Origin: Pollenia angustigena
Taxonomy: Eukaryota; Arthropoda; Insecta; Diptera; Polleniidae
NCBI GenBank assembly: GCA_930367215.1
Contig: OV884059.1
Coordinates: forward strand, 230,453,803-230,517,802
Length of the DNA: 64,000 bases
Direction: 5' to 3'
Position numbers and translations under genes: made by a program. This document shows, piece by piece, positions 1 through 12,053 of this stretch (its first letter is position 1; each line of letters starts with the position of its first letter). The notes under the pieces are model-generated. The model was not told the origin of the DNA. It did no database searches and saw only the letters and a list, made by a program, of their open reading frames with translations.

Positions 1-2139
1 TACTAGAGCATAGAGAGTACTAACGAAATCTTAATAACTATTACTTTAAAAGTACTTTTACTGATATTTATCTGTTTACAAAAAGACACCTTTTGATTAG
101 GTTTTGAAAAAATTTTCGATTTTTAATAAGAGTACTTTTTTACAAAAATTTAAATATGTAAGTAATGGATTGTTAACATCACATATTGAAATTTTGTCAG
201 CGGGGAAATTAATTTGTTTGTGCTTGATGCCCCTTCAGTTAACGTATGGTCAATTTCAAGAATCTTTTGCTTAACAGTTTCTTTATGTTGGTCTAAAACA
301 TTTAGCAAAGCATTGTCCATCAGACATCGCTTTAAAATACGATATTTTAAAGATGTTATTTTCCGAAAGGTTCTTTTTCCAATAAAGTTTAAATATGTAT
401 ATGCGAATTCGTCAGCACTTAAAAAACGTAAATCAAACACACCAACTATTTAAAAAAAAAAAAAAATAGGAAAATTTACATATTTAAAAGTTTCCAACCA
501 CTAAGTGTTAATATTTTGTTATAAAATGTCATATAAAAAGGGGTCTGAGCACTTTTTCCTTAACTTTATTGGACTTAGCACTTTTGCGTGCCATTGTAAA
601 ACAGCAAAAAAACATATAAAATAGAATTTTTGTCTGCAAACTTTCTATTTTTGTAAGCCATCATGTATCAAAAACGTAATTTTCCAAAAATACGGACTTA
701 GCTCATTTACGAGTTTAGGTAAAGATGTGAACCTGTTTTTCGAAGGTACTTTTAATCAAATGAAATCTTTTTATTAAATTTTACTCTTTTACTAAAAAGT
801 TTTTTAACAAAGTCTCTAAGTACAAAATGAATTTATTTCTGGTCTTCTTCACTCTACTTTTTCATGTTTTTTTTCGTTTATGAAAATGCGACGCCAATGT
901 TAACGCCTTGAATTTCGTTAAAGTCATTCAATAGTTTTAGGTTTGTTGCTTTTGTAAAAACATAATTACAATAAATGGCCGGCAAAGCACATTTGGAAAA
1001 CCGGTAAGTAGGTGGGTCTTTCATTCGTTGATAGGTTTAAGCGGTCAGACAGATGGTATCGTTCAAACTACACAACTAGTACTAATTAAATATTTTACAT
1101 ACAGCAAACATGGCTTTCATGTTTTTATTTTTAGTTTTTTTGTGTTTTTTCATATGCAATTTATTCGTAAATATTTTAAAGTTTGTAGTGTTTTGTCTAT
1201 AATTACAATCATTTATTAAATAAATTATTTTTAACGCATTTTCAACAACAAAAATAGCAATAATAATATTTTTCAACCTCAAACATTTGCCTGAGTGCTA
1301 AATTCGGGGATGGAAAACTGAAAATAAAATTCTTTGTGGATCGCAATATTTTTGAAATTTAAAGCCCATAAGATCATAAACCAGAGAACTTAGAGGCACA
1401 CTTTCGAGAGTATACACAATTTAGGTCCCATGGGCATTCATGGACTCGCCATGACAAAATTATGTTATGAGGTTGAGATTCATATAAAAGTTTTTTGTGC
1501 CGAATATGAGTTAGTTATCTTCATCTGTATGAGACTTGTTTCCCTTTAAGTGATTTTAGAAAGGTGGTTTATATGGGACATATGAATCTACCAGCACAAA
1601 GTTTTGTCATGACATAGTAACTATCGTAAGAATTAATTATCAAGGTTTCGTTATAATGTGCTAAATTCCCATTTCATACTATTGACAAACTGAAGTTTAT
1701 TATTGATGGGATAAGCTATTCCCATGCGCATTTCCCTGGTTGCTTAGGCCAGATCGTCAGGGAACTTCATCCATAGATTTTAGAAAAACTAAAGATATTA
1801 AACCAAATAAAACGGTTCAGCGAATAAGAATTATAAGCCCCAGTTTTACTTGTAACAATATCAAAGCTTTAACAAAAACAACAACAAAAAACAGTTCTTA
1901 CAGTCCCGACCACAATTGATTGAATTTTTGTCAACTCTAAATGTAGTTGTAAGTGGGTAAAGAAAAAACAAAAATAAAACAAATTTCTTTATTTTATTTT
2001 GCCAGTTGAGTTTTATTTACACTGCCACATGCATATTAGTTATCAAAGTTTTTCTTAAGGTAAAAATTATTTTCACCAATTTGTATGTCAATACCTAGAT
2101 TTAAAAAAAAAGTTTTGTCATTAAAGCTATTTTTGGGAG
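1..2139. other. AT-rich non-coding stretch, no gene seen
   Basis: No open frame with recognisable protein character occurs on either strand. The first 150 bases contain scattered AGTACTTTT words like those of the decayed minisatellite at 3.7-5.5 kb. The rest looks like unconstrained intron or intergenic DNA. Confidence 0.5.
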
Positions 2140-2560
2140 AAGTATTTGTATGGAACCGATTTCAATAAAGTTTGGCTAGATACTTAAGATTGCAATTAAA
2201 TTAGTTTGTGCCAAATTTAATCTAAATACCAACATAATTAGAAGATTTATGGACACATCGACAACAATCTGAAAAGAAGTTTCTATGGCGGCTAAGTGAA
2301 ATTCTAGACCGATTCTCATATTTTTCAATAGGCTCGGTCCTTTTACGAATAAGTACCTATATAAAAAAATTCATCTAATTAGCTCCAAAATTGCAATCTG
2401 TAATTTGCGCAAAAGGTTAACATAAACAGCCAAACGATGTCCGTCAGTCAGATCGATTCGAGAAGTAATTCTAAGTCGATCGGTATACTAAAAGGTTACA
2501 AACATCAGCAGAAACGCATAATATACCCTCTCCACTATTTTGATGTGGGTAAGAAAACTG
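2140..2560 (+). repeat. Interspersed fly repeat with a CCCTCTCCACTAT end (copy 1)
   Basis: This stretch shares ordered blocks with copies at 26285-26740, 33345-33655 (inverted), 46110-46690 and 59935-60282. The blocks are 'attgcaatctgtaatttgcg', a GTCCGTCAG-like word, 'taattctaagtcgatcggta' and the terminal 'accctctccactat'. The other copies show the same order with better preserved words such as 'gtactttgcgcacaaggt'. It is a decayed, non-coding mobile-element relic of unassigned superfamily. Confidence 0.6.
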
Positions 2561-3744
2561 ATACATATTAGAATAAATGTAAGTCCCATCTCTGGTATTA
2601 ATCATTGAATTCCATATTTAAAAAATAAACACACATTCGTTTCTACACGATTGTAACAATTTCAGTCAAGTTCAAAGTTGCAATTGTTTTGGCACCATTT
2701 TCAAACGATTTACAAAATTCTTGAAAATAATTGCTGCTTTATTATGCAACCTTTTTTTTTCCTTTTTGTTGGGGAAGTGAATGTGTTTTGTGCTTATTGA
2801 TATACATATAATTAGTAATTTATTAAAAGCCCCCTGTGTTCTTAAATATTCATCAGTTTAAATAGTTTTTAATAATATAATCAATTATTTTGAAATAGGA
2901 TTGTTCCTTGTGAACTTCATTTTATAAACAAAGCCAAATCATTTGACACGTTTCCTTTACAATCAATCATATACAATTTAAACACAAACACACACCAATG
3001 CACTAATTTAAATAGTTTTTTTTGTAACTCTTGTTATCGTTTGTGTTGAAGTTGTTCTTGCTGTTGCTGTCACTGTTGTAAACAACAATTAACCAATATT
3101 CTACAAAGAGCACAAAAACTGTTACCGAAATGACAACAGAAGCTTTTAAACCATCATCGAAAATTTCCATACATTCAAAATAAGACAAATAGCCATCATT
3201 ACAAGGGACACGATGAATCGACGGTACAAAGGAAACAAAGTGGTCAACAATATTGAAATACAAAGGCAAAACATTCACGCAAATAAACATACACATTTGT
3301 GTTTGTGTGGACGTGTTAAAAACTCTGTGTGTGAGTTTTGGTTGGCATAAGTATTCGTATGCAAATTGAGGTTATACAAAGTTTTACACAGTTGGTATTT
3401 TGTAGTAACCGCTGTATGTCAAGTGACTGCCACGTTGACAGACAAAACGGCCACCGACCGACCGACAGGCCGAAAGGCTGACTGCATAATCCAACACCCA
3501 GCTGATCAAACGAACTGTAATGACTGAAGACCATCGCCGTCGCAATCACCATCATCATCAACATCGTTATTACCAGGCATCATCATTTGTTAAAGGTTTG
3601 GCACTCAGTCAGTATCCCTTCCACTTACTCACGAATCACTTTCAACATGCAACACAAAAAGCAAAAACATTAAAGAGAAAAATTTTTCCTTTCCCTGCTG
3701 CATGTAAATCCAATTTGTTTTCAACAAAAACAGACAACTGTTTG
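2561..3744. other. Non-coding stretch, no gene seen
   Basis: Mostly AT-rich DNA. A somewhat GC-richer island at 3420-3590 holds short CCGA and CAT/ATC simple repeats. Open frames here of 75-97 codons on either strand have low-complexity or hydrophobic translations without a recognisable domain, so I do not call them genes. Confidence 0.45.
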
Positions 3745-4460
3745 TAAGGAAAGTACTATCTTGCAAAAAAAAGTACTTTTTGTGATAAAATTTTGTAACA
3801 AGTTTCTTTTTGCATAAAATTTACCTTTTTTCAAGGATTTTTTTTTTTTGTAAAAACCACTTTTTAAAAAAATACATATACATATGTATTATAAAATAGT
3901 TTTTTATGTCATTTGTTAATTTGGTAAAAAAGTACTTCGTTGTAAAATTAAGTATTTTGTAAAATGGCGTCTTTGCAAAACTAGCGTTTTTGTCAAAAGA
4001 ACCCTTCTGTAAAAAAATATCTATTTAAAAATTCCAAAAGAATCCTTCTGTAAAAAAATATCTATTATATAAAAAATACTGTACGTTTTTACAAAAAGAG
4101 TGTATTTAATAAAAAGTATTTTAAGTAAAATGTTTCTTGTTGCAAAATATAGAAATCTTTCATTTACTTTAAGTATAAAGTAGCGTGTCTTATAAAAAAA
4201 TATAGTTCCCAGCATAAATATTTAATGTGTTTATTGGAATGTACATTTAGTATAAAGTTAGTGGGAAAAAGTACTTCTTTGTATATTTTGTGAAAAGTAA
4301 AATTTTTGTAGAAAAGTACTTTTTGTAAGATAACAATATGTAAAAAAGAACAATTTCTTTAAAGGGTTCCTTTGGTAAAACAAATAAAGTTCTTCGTTTT
4401 TATTAAGTTGTTTTTATTGAGGTACATATTGTAAATTTTTGTAAAAAGTAAAGTTCGCAA
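3745..4460. repeat. Decayed minisatellite with an AAGTACTTTTTGTAAAA unit
   Basis: The words AGTACTTTTTGT, AGTAC and TTTTTGTAAAA recur every few tens of bases, as degenerate versions of the cleaner 17-bp array at 4900-5450. The unit contains the palindrome AAAGTACTTT, so it reads similarly on both strands. Confidence 0.6.
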
Positions 4461-4859
4461 AAAAATGAAGGTACGGCATATATATGTATGTATACTAACG
4501 TAGTGTATTTTTGGAAAACGAAAACTCTAAAACTTCTTTTTGTGTTTGTGAATTTGTACACAAAAAATATATGGAAGATAACGCGTGTGACCTGAAGAAC
4601 GCAAATTCGAAGAAAACGTACCGACGTACGTTTAGAGTTCTTTTAGCGTAGACGTTCTGCAGCAAACGTTTGGTCAACACAACATGTACATAACAAATCC
4701 ACTAAGCGTTCACTAAAAAATTCAAAACGCATTCGCTAAATAACACTAGTACGTTCTTTTAGTATTTGTGTTCGGCAGCGCACTATCGTTGTGAACTGTG
4801 TTTTGTTTGAGAAGTTTTAAATTTTGTTTTTTCAAAAAATAAAATACGTAGAGTACAGT

Positions 4860-5450
4860 TCTTTTTTGAACTCTGGTAAAAAGAAACTCTTTGAAAATAA
4901 AAATACTTTTTCGTAAAAAATAACTTTTTGTAAAAAATAATTTTTTGTAAAATAAAAATTTTTGTTAAATGTGCCTTTTTGTAAAAAGCACCTTTTTGTA
5001 AGAAGTACCTTTTTGTAAAAAGTACCTATATATATAAAGTACCTTTTTGTAAAAAGTACCTTTTTGTAAAAAGTAACTTTTTGTAAAAAGTAACATTGAC
5101 CGCATTTACATCTATGCAATTAACGCCGAGTTTTTTTTCTATTTTCTTTTAAAGTAGTTTCTACGAAACTCTTTCCACATTTACATTTAAATTTTTTTCA
5201 AGCATTTCTTAAACTTTTTCTACCCCGTTTTCTTCCCTACACCTCTTGCTAACAAATAAAAAGTTGCATGCGAAAGTTGCGGCAAGTTGCGGCGTTAATT
5301 GCAAAATGTAAATATGGTCTTTATGTAAAAAGGACCTTTTTGTAAAATGTACCTTTTTGTAAATTATACCTTTTTGTGAAAAGGACCTTTTTGTGAAAAG
5401 TACCTTTTTGTAAACAATATCTTGTTGTAAAAAGAACCTTTTCTTAAAAG
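4860..5450. repeat. 17-bp minisatellite (gtacctttttgtaaaaa)n
   Basis: The unit 'gtacctttttgtaaaaa' is repeated head to tail most cleanly at 4975-5095 and again at 5330-5440, separated by about 220 bases of less ordered DNA. An open frame through the array on the minus strand gives a periodic FLQKVTFYKK-like peptide, which is a by-product of the repeat and not a gene. Variants such as gtaac for gtacc mark separate units. Confidence 0.85.
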
Positions 5451-6456
5451 GTAAACCTTTAAACTCGAACTGGATTCCAGCATTATAAAATGTTTTGTTT
5501 ACATTTTTTAGTTGTTATTCTTAGTTCATATTAAGTAACATTTGCTTTAGAAACTTAAAATTTCATTTTAAATATCTATTAGAACTGCATTCTTGTCCAT
5601 ACAATGAAACTTTTTTGTACCTTTTAAGTATTTTGTATGCGTTTTTTTTTCTTCCTCTCAATAACGTACTCACATACTCAAACTACTTGTACATGCAACG
5701 AAGAACACTTTTTTTTCTATTTCCCATTCACCATCAAACTCAAATGTTTCGCAGCAAATGTTTCACGGTGTGGACGGGGACTTATTGGCCGGTTGTTTGG
5801 CTGGTTGACTGGTTGACTGTTTGACTGGCTGGTATTGTTATCGACGTTACGACGTTAACATGTCGCTTCTATTTATTTCGTTAAGTTTTATGCGAATGCA
5901 ACTAAGTGTGAGTAACGCGGTGTAAAAGTGTCGAATTGTGTTGTAATACGGAACGTAATCGCATTGAAGTTCCGAATGATTACATTGTTTGAAAATTCAA
6001 CTGGGTAGAAGTGAGTAAATGACTACTGACTGAATGAGTGTGTTGTTGCTGAATTATAAAATGAAAATAAACATTGCCTGACCTCTGATAATAAGTTTTA
6101 TGTTGTAAACGACTACAATTTTTGTTTTTTTGCTATTAAAGAAAAAGGAAACAGGTTTAACTGAAAGTTATTACAAATTTAATTTCTGTTTTTATTTTTT
6201 TTTTGTAGGGTTTTTTAAATTAACATTTTTGTTTTTTAATTTCACCTTGATTTTAATTGGATTTTTTTTATTAGTTTTATTTCAGATGCGTTCAATTAAT
6301 TGTCATTAAATGTGTTTTAATTTGCGATAAAAGTAATTTTTTTTAATTTTCTCTTTATTTACAAATTAAATTACACCAAGTTTATTGTTTCTAGTTTTTA
6401 TTATATCTGTAATATTTTGTTGTTTGTCTCCTCTTCATATTTCAATTTGTTTTATT
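5451..6456. other. Non-coding stretch with a short GGTTGACT repeat
   Basis: At 5788-5833 a short tandem run built of 'ggctggttgactggttgact' is visible. From 6110 to 6420 the DNA is T-rich with no recognisable element. No coding signal was found. Confidence 0.45.
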
Positions 6457-7131
6457 CACCCCTATCGTGAATAACAAGTGGAATTTTTGTTCCCATGAAA
6501 TTTTCATTCCCCTCGAAGGGAAAAAAGCAATCGTGAATCTCATGTGAAAAATTTTCCACGCTATCAGTTCCAGTGAATGTAAAAAAAGAAGAAAGATTAA
6601 AAAATATTAAAAATCCATGAAATTTTTGTTCAAAAATATACAAGTATATATTTTAAAGAAAAGTTAAAATAATAAAGCAAAATATTTAGTATTGTAGGGA
6701 TAGTTTGATTACAATGTTAGTTTTTTGCACTTTTTAAATTTAATGTAGTAAAATATTTTCCAAAATTATGCCACCAAGTCAATTGAAAGCTTCACAAATC
6801 CGCAGGCAATCGACCTGTTGTTTTGCATTTTGTTGAGCAATATATCGGTTTATGTCTAATTAACTTATTAACCCTTAATATTCGATTTATAGGAGGAGCT
6901 ACTTACATACATGTTCTGTTCCCTAGCAAAAATAAAGTGAGAAAATCTAAGGGAAATGTGAACAAATTACGAAGGAAAAAATTTTTCACGATAAGGGGAA
7001 ATTTTTCCCGTGAACAATTTTTCACGTTATTATTCTCCTTTGAATTACAATTTTTCATGGGAGTTGTTCATGATCGCAAATATGTGAAAAGGGGAAAAAT
7101 TACGAGGGAAAAATTATTCACGATAGGGGTG
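6457..7131. mobile_element. Inverted-repeat DNA element, termini CACCCCTATCGTGAATAA
   Basis: The left end is 'caccccTATCGTGAATAA' and the right end is its reverse complement ('ttattcacgataggggtg'), 675 bp in all. ATT flanks both ends (6454-6456 and 7132-7134), compatible with a 3-bp target duplication. Internal sub-terminal blocks also pair: 'gggaaaaatttttcacg' and its complements recur. A 115-codon open frame inside (6823-7170) is not a recognisable transposase. A second, truncated copy in the opposite orientation lies at 52667-53082. It is non-autonomous; the superfamily is uncertain. Confidence 0.8.
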
Positions 7132-7502
7132 ATTATTTTTTTTTGGTTTTTGTTGAATTTTTCAACCTAAATAAACTATTTTTTTCAAATAAAAATTTGT
7201 CAATTGTATCATTTTTATAATTGGTGGGGGGTATAAAGTAATTTCTATTTGCAAAGAGATAACAATTAGTACATTTTTGTTATGATTTTAGAACAAAAAT
7301 TTTATTTACGAATATCTGTTTAAAAAAGTTGTTTAAAAAAATGTGACACTTACAGTAAAATTAAAAAAGATTTTGGAGTTTGCTAACGCAAATTTAAGAA
7401 TTTAAAAAAGAATTTAAATTTTTTATTGTATAAAAATCTCAAAACAATTTCATTTTTCTGACATTTTTCAAAATAGCCATTTTTAAAATCTTAATTTCTC
7501 AA

Positions 7503-8005
7503 TTTTCAAAATTATAGAGGACTCATTGGAGCACCACTTCTATATAGTGTTGTTATTCACATTACATATTTTTCCAAATTGGAGACTAATCCTCGCCAAA
7601 AATTTTCATAAAATAAAGTTTTCAAATATGAATTTCTGAAATTCCATAATTATTTCAGATATCCCACTATCTGAAACCTCTTCAGGCCAACCTTCTCCCC
7701 CATTACTCTAAAGTGTGATATTAGTAACCCTCACTACTTCTTCTTATTGGTCAACGTTTACGTTTGAAATTTTTCAGAATAGCCATTTTTTACAATTCAA
7801 TTAAATATCTAAATTTAAAAATTTTTTTTAGTTATACTCCTATAGAGGACTCCTTGGAGCACCATTTCTTTATAGTGGTTGCTGGTAACATTCCATATTT
7901 TTCCAAATTGGTCACTAATCCTCGCCAGAAATTTTCGTAAAAAATTTAGGTTTAAAATCTGAATTTCTGAAATTCCAAAATTATTTCAGATATCCCACTG
8001 CCATT
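7503..8005. repeat. Two-copy tandem duplication, period 328 bp
   Basis: The block starting 'atagaggactcattggagca' near 7515 recurs at 7843 as 'atagaggactccttggagca'. Both continue through 'ccatatttttccaaattgg'-like and 'actaatcctcgcca' words to 'tatttcagatatcccact'. The copies differ by scattered substitutions and small indels, so the duplication is old. The spacer is unremarkable. Confidence 0.8.
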
Positions 8006-8153
8006 ATCCTTTTAAGTACTATTTTTTTATGTAAAACCGGTTCCATTTCCCTGTAGCATCCTCCTTAATATGTACACTTTTTTCTATTGCAGCAGTACTG
8101 TTAAATGCAATGTTAACTGCAAACAGTTGCTGTTAAGAAATTGTGGTGTATGT

Positions 8154-8784
8154 CAGGGCTGTAAGATATGGCGATTTTTCGCCAAACCTGGCGATTTTGA
8201 AACGTGTTTGGCGGTATAATTTTCCATTTGGCAACGGGCGTTTTTTTTTTTTTTTTGGCAATTTTTGATGTAACTTGGCTATTTTTACCATTTATACTAT
8301 TTTAGCTTTTAAATATTTTTTTTTAAAGTTTGTCATTTTTTGTTATCATTACTAATTTAAAAAAACACTGGCAACTTTTTGTCACATGATTTTTGTTTTG
8401 TTATTATTTATTATTTTATATTCAGTAACTATTTAATTCTAATAGCATGTATGCAGGTCAAACACCAGTAATGAAATCTATGAGGCTGAAGTGTACGATC
8501 TTATAGACTTGTGAACTTAATTTTAGTTTTTTTTTTTAACTGAATATATGCTCTCCATTTTATGTTATTTAAAAAAAGTAATAACACAAACTAAACAAAA
8601 TTTACTTTCGGCGACTTTCTTGAATTCCAGTTTTTGGCGATTTTTTACTGAAATATTATACTAGCTTTTTTTTATATGCAAAATTTAATTAAAAAAAAAA
8701 TTTACGAAAACTGAACAAACTTGACGTTTGGCGATTTCTGATATACAGTTTGGCGATGGAGCTCAAAAAAATCTGACAACACTG
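8154..8784. mobile_element. Non-autonomous hAT element with 8-bp TSD GTGTATGT
   Basis: It begins CAGGGCTGTAAGAT and ends with the complement of CAGTGTTGTCAGAT, an imperfect hAT-type terminal inverted repeat. GTGTATGT is present directly on both sides (8146-8153 and 8785-8792), the 8-bp target duplication expected of hAT elements. The interior repeats the word TTGGCGATTTTT several times, including near both ends, and has no transposase frame. Length 631 bp. Confidence 0.88.
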
Positions 8785-8819
8785 GTGTATGTCTCTGCTA
8801 ATGTAATACTTGATTACAA

Positions 8820-8928
8820 ACAAGTAAGAGTGCTTTATGCGGCTGTGACGCATCTTTTATACCTTCTACTCACAATAAGAATATTTCAGTAGTGGGCTTT
8901 ATGGGGGATCTAAAGGGTGCTCCAAGCG
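8820..8928. repeat. Hairpin-ended fly repeat, terminal fragment
   Basis: 'aagtaagagtgctttatgcg' followed by an imperfect hairpin (gcggctgtgacgc) and 'ttttataccttctactcac' matches the terminal architecture seen at 13869, 62620 and 63560: AAGTAAGAGTGC, a short hairpin, then TATACCCTCCACC. Only the end is present; the mariner relic follows directly. Confidence 0.55.
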
Positions 8929-9220
8929 TAATGGACGGTGTTAATTGTGAGTCACACCTTAAGGTCAATTTTTTGCCAACCATAATTTGACATTTCTTTG
9001 TTTTAGTGTTTGACAAATTCAACCATTAAGAGGTTTACAAATTCAATGCTTGGTTGAAAAAACAAAAGTGACTGGTGACTTTACAAAGAAAATCATATTC
9101 AGCAACAAGGCACACTTTCACCTCAGTGGATTCGTTAACAAGGAGAATTGCCCCATTTGAGCAAATGAGAATCTACGAGTGATTGTTGAAGAGCCGATGC
9201 AACCACAAAGAGATGCGGAT

Positions 9221-10776
9221 CAGGGTTGCCGAACATGGTCTTTTCCGACCAAATTTGGTCGGATATTTTTGGCTTGGTCGGATGGTAGGCCAAACCTAAT
9301 TTTGGTCGGTTTTAGAAAATTGGACGGATATCAGACAATTACAAATCTCATAGCTTTTTTAGCAAACACAAACATTTTTTTTTGATTGTTGATGAAACTA
9401 TGGATATGGCATTGAAATTACGTTAGGAGCAAGTTACTTTGACGGTGTTAGTTTTATAAAGGATAGCTTTGTCATCTTATTCGAGCTTACCAAGTCAGAT
9501 GCCGTTTAAATGTTTATTCTTATAAAAAACTTTTTATCAACAAACAATATTTCTATACAAAATTTGATCGGATTGGTAACAAACGGCGCTCACGCCATGA
9601 CTGGAACTGTTGGTAAGCTTATAGCCTATTCATCGATGTCAAACGTAGACTTCGTTCGCTTAAATTACATGTAAAACAAAGACAATATTGTATAATTTGT
9701 TTTCGTTTTAAATGTTAATTAATCGAACGAAGTCTGCATTCAGAAATAGATGAACAGGCAGTTAATCTTACTTAGTAATGCAAAAAATATTAAGGTTCTT
9801 TGTGGTAATATTTAAAGTTTTTTCACATAGTCCTAAAAGAATAACATAAATAAAAGAATTTCAGGAATTCTGTTCTGTATTAGGTGTTTCTTATACAAGA
9901 TAAACTTCTTAAAGGAAATGTTGTAAGAATCGTAGAACAGCAGAACTTGCAGAAAGAATGGATGAGTTCCAAAACAGAGCAAATTATCAACGCATGTACA
10001 ATAAGCCAACTATGCACTGTTAAACTCTTTGATTCATTTTTTACGTTCTCTGCAAGGTATTAGGATTTATTGGAGCTCAGCCTATGTCTTATAAAGTTGA
10101 ATACTTTTTTTTTAAATTGTACAAACTTAAGTTAATCAATTTTGATTCATATTTTATTAGTGGTCTTTAGGTGTTATTGCATACGATCAATGAATTATTC
10201 CAGTTTATAAGCGTTATTAAATGAATTTGTATATATGTATACATACATTTTGTTTAAGTTAAACGTTACCGCAAATAAACTTTTAATAAAACTAGGGGTT
10301 ACGTGTATGACCTTAAATATTTAATAGGTGTGCACATAGGCTTACTTTTTGTTTTTACTATAATTGCATATGACAAAAAAAAAAAATAATATGTAGATTT
10401 ATAGCTTTATCCAATAAAAATTATACTTTTTATCAAAAATACATATACATTCATATCGTCATATAAAATGCAAAAGGGCCTATGTTCATTTTAAGAAAAA
10501 GAGAGATAACTTAATAAAAAGGCAGCTATTGTGATTATAACAACGGGGTTTTCTGGTTAATATCGTTACCACATTACGCATGATTGACACTATCCTGAAA
10601 AACTGTTTTAGTCGTATCGCTACTGAAAATTTTTTAAAAATTTTGATAGGCCCTTTTGCATTTTTATGACAATATAATTGTTTTTAAATATTTCAAAAAT
10701 TTGGTCGGTTTCAAAGGATTTTGGTAGGTTTTGCAGACAATTTTGGTCGGATAAAAATTTTCAAACGGCAACCCTG
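9221..10776 (+). mobile_element. hAT element inside mariner, TIR CAGGGTTGCC, 8-bp TSD
   Basis: The ends are CAGGGTTGCC and GGCAACCCTG, and ATGCGGAT stands on both sides (9213-9220 and 10777-10784), a perfect 8-bp target duplication within the mariner coding sequence. Both ends carry TTTGGTCGG-like sub-terminal repeats. Around 9380-9420 the frame reads VDETMDMALKLR-like, a plausible decayed hAT transposase DE-rich segment, but stops are frequent. Length 1556 bp. A palindromic insertion-like block sits at 9626-9763. Confidence 0.9.
9626..9763. mobile_element. Short inverted-repeat element nested in the hAT element
   Basis: Arms 'cctattcatcgatgtc...agacttcgttcg' and 'cgaacgaagtct...agatgaacagg' pair imperfectly. 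The arms flank an AT-rich centre with further complementarity (ACATGTAAAAC against GTTTTAAATGT). It looks like a MITE of about 140 bp; no empty site is available to prove its limits. Confidence 0.55.
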
Positions 10777-11045
10777 ATGCGGATAGATGCGGTTTATGGG
10801 CTGACGGCATCATCGTCGGCCAAGTAGTTAACATAAATGGTGTTCGCTATCTTGCCACACAGCCAATGAAACAACGGCTCTTTTGCACGAGAAATTCAAT
10901 GGCCGTATTATCTCACGTCGTGGCGATGTTAATTGGCCGTCACGATCATGTGATTTGACACCGTTGAACTTCTTTCTTTGGGGATATTTAAAAGAAAAGA
11001 AAAACAAGCCAAGAACAATTCAAGAGCTCAGTCAGCTATTTTTGT

Positions 11046-12053
11046 TATACAAATAAAATCTCGCTAATGCCAAAAAAGGATAACGTTAACGCACTTAATT
11101 GTGAGAAAGATTTGTAATCTAATCTAATAGATTTCCTTGCAATGTAAACGGACTATTAAAGGTCTGGTCTGAGACTATTAATTTCGACCAATAATCAACA
11201 TTTTCCCTTTCCCTATAAAAACTTTTATTTGTTATTGTTGCTTTTTCAATGCTATTTTCATTACATGTACGAATTTGTTATAAAAATAAATATTTACAAG
11301 AATCAATAACATTTAATTTACAAATAAACAAACAAACTGGTGGTTACTGAAATTCCACCCTTCACTTTGGCTTGTCAACAAACTTAGCTTGTCAATTAAA
11401 AATAAACACCTGGACCTAATAATAAAAATAAATATTGATTTAAATTAACACTCGCTCACATTCGTTCGATTAACATTGAAGCGATACTTGAAGCTCAATT
11501 GCTTTCCGTTGAAAAAGCAAAACACAAAATTTTAAGCGGGTAATTAAAAGAAAAAATATTAAAAAAAAAAAATAAAATAACACATCAGAACAGACAGATA
11601 CTCATTCGCATTAAAACACAAACGTCAATGATGTAATGTGACACTTGTGGTTTAGTGTCAGTCTGCCTCTTTGTCATGTGGCGTCATAATTTATTTAATA
11701 AAAACAAAAAAAAAACAAAAAAAAAAAAAAAAACATTTGTTGAAGAATCTATGTATGTCATATGTATCGATTTCAATGTATTAATAATTTATGAGAAATT
11801 AAAAAAAAAAAATATACAAACTTTTAATAAGTTTATTAAAAAATTAGGAAGTTAAATTGGGTTAGTAGACTAGAACCTTTAAATCACATTTCCGTTTTAA
11901 GTTTAAAAACCTTCAATAAGTTAATATTAGTTTTACAAATTATTTTTAAAAACTTTGAAATTATTATGGCATTCGTAATTGAATTGTATTGCACTTTCGA
12001 TCGATATCAAATCACATGATTAGGACCCTGGTTTTGAATTTTGGTTGTATGTA
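11046..12053. other. AT-rich non-coding stretch
   Basis: Poly-A tracts (11565-11580, 11701-11732) and short simple repeats only. No gene or bounded element was seen. Confidence 0.45.

Larger units (their letters stand above)
8929..11045 (+). pseudogene. Mariner transposase relic, split by a hAT insertion
   Basis: The relic matches the mariner at 58030-59306 block by block. It begins 'taatggacggtgttaattgt', corresponding to taagggccgatgttgaatgt of the better copy. The first catalytic region is recognisable near 9090 (FHLSGFVNK), but an in-frame stop occurs at 9158. A hAT element (9221-10776) interrupts the coding region. After it, the segment holding the second catalytic aspartate (WFQQD) is missing: the reading jumps from GVRY to HTANET. 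The C-terminal RSCDLTPLNFFLWGYLK block follows. The N-terminal half is also deleted. The copy is dead. Confidence 0.88.

Noticed and set aside
3003..3296. 97-codon minus-strand frame with a hydrophobic stretch (SVTVFVLFVEYWLIVV)
   Set aside because: No conserved domain, no supporting splice sites, and translation ends in low-complexity sequence; probably chance.
4832..5119. 95-codon minus-strand frame with a periodic FLQKVTFYKK-like translation
   Set aside because: It is produced by reading through the 17-bp minisatellite and has no independent coding signal.
6823..7170. 115-codon plus-strand frame
   Set aside because: It lies within the inverted-repeat element at 6457-7131 and its translation follows the element's terminal repeats, not a transposase.
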